Part shown: positions 1 to 64,000 of the stretch, piece by piece
How positions within the stretch are numbered: position 1 is the stretch's first letter
Layout: the number at the start of each line of letters is the position of its first letter
DNA from: Atrina japonica
Lineage: Eukaryota > Mollusca > Bivalvia > Pterioida > Pinnidae
Assembly (NCBI GenBank): GCA_030159075.1
Contig: BROG01000551.1
Coordinates: 62,001 to 126,000, forward strand
Reading direction: 5' to 3'
DNA length: 64,000 nt
Made by a program: the position numbers and the translations under genes
Notes under the pieces: model-generated
The model's database searches: none
What the model saw: only the letters and a program-made list of their open reading frames with translations
What the model was told of the DNA's origin: nothing

Positions 1-144
1 GTGTTGACGAGCTACACACGATATGAACGTCTGTGGATCCTAGAATGCAATACATAGTTATATCAGACTTGACATAGAACTGCATAGATTTACATAGACA
101 TGTATATCACACGTTTGATTTGATTTGATTTGATTTTTTGTTTT

Positions 145-325
145 ACGCCATACTCAACAATCTTTCAGTCATATGATGGTGTCCAGTTTTTTTATTGGTG
201 GAGGAGAAACCCCGGTCACCCGGGTAAAGACCACCGACCTTACACAAGAAAACTGGCAAACTTTCCCACTTAATTCGAAATAGCGAGGAACCACTGTATG
301 GTCAGGTTTAGCTAAAGATTTATTT
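145..325 (-). mobile_element. Truncated SINE copy (family S2)
   Basis: Shares the run from 'catatgatggtgtccagttt' through the 'aaactggcaaactttc' block with the fuller copy at 57837-58078, same orientation. The tRNA-like head is missing. It ends about 14 bases from the exon 35 donor. Confidence 0.6.
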
Positions 326-338
326 TTTTCCCACTTAC

Positions 339-63746
<63,408 letters not shown>

Positions 63747-64000
63747 CTTACAAAGAAAACATTAATTTAATTTTACAGGTGCGAATTACAGGTGTGATGT
63801 TGCAGATCATTATCACTGACATATTCACATCAAATATTTGTTGACATAAAGTATACAAGTATCTATGACAACCACTCTGTAGAAGTTATCACAAACCAAA
63901 AGAATATCTAGAAGAGCTGGTGATATCCAGATTTAAAGATTACCCTTTCTACCCTACAGACCATAGTAGACAGATCTGAAACAATAGAAAAGAGCATACC
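63747..64000. other. Intron upstream of exon 1 of the window
   Basis: About 250 bases with no recognisable exon; the remaining EGF1 exon must lie outside the window. Confidence 0.6.

Overview
The window is animal nuclear DNA: AT-rich, with split genes, GT-AG introns, tRNA-derived SINEs, DNA transposons and many satellites. One gene dominates. It is an orthologue of cubilin (CUBN), transcribed on the minus strand from about 63.7 kb down past the left edge. Thirty-five exons can be placed to the base, about 5.9 kb of coding sequence (roughly 1,950 residues). They encode the end of EGF1, EGF-like domains 2-8 and CUB domains 1-14. Family knowledge gives vertebrate cubilin 8 EGF-like domains followed by 27 CUB domains, so the amino terminus lies to the right of the window and about 13 CUB domains lie to the left. 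Domain-by-domain resemblance to vertebrate cubilin (the CUB7, CUB8, CUB9, CUB12 and CUB13 starts, and a linker after CUB13) makes the identification firm. The repeat content (a 'caagagacccaatgggcct' element, tRNA SINEs and TTAA MITEs) suggests a mollusc, probably a bivalve; that is inference.

Right to left: 63.7-54.9 kb holds EGF exons 1-7; 54.2-44.3 kb CUB1 to the first half of CUB4; 41.2-29.7 kb CUB4-CUB7; 26.7-18.3 kb CUB8 to the first half of CUB11; 13.7-0.3 kb CUB11-CUB14. Most CUB domains are built from two exons split just after the YDYLE-type motif. Of the 34 exon-exon joins, 33 keep the reading frame. The exception is the CUB4 join (exons 14/15), where the donor appears to have lost one base next to a 9-bp duplication.

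The introns (about 90% of the window) carry a piggyBac element with a broken transposase (14.44-17.55 kb), several TTAA- and TA-flanked MITE families, SINEs, a decayed reverse transcriptase, foldback elements and about 20 tandem arrays.

The most unusual feature is that many arrays are not placed at random. At least seven donors and two acceptors of this gene lie inside the terminal unit of a minisatellite. The repeat unit contains the last bases of the exon plus the start of the intron (or the reverse for acceptors), so the authentic splice site is followed or preceded by up to about 33 near-copies of itself. I call these splice-junction-seeded arrays; they are the main candidate for something not described before.
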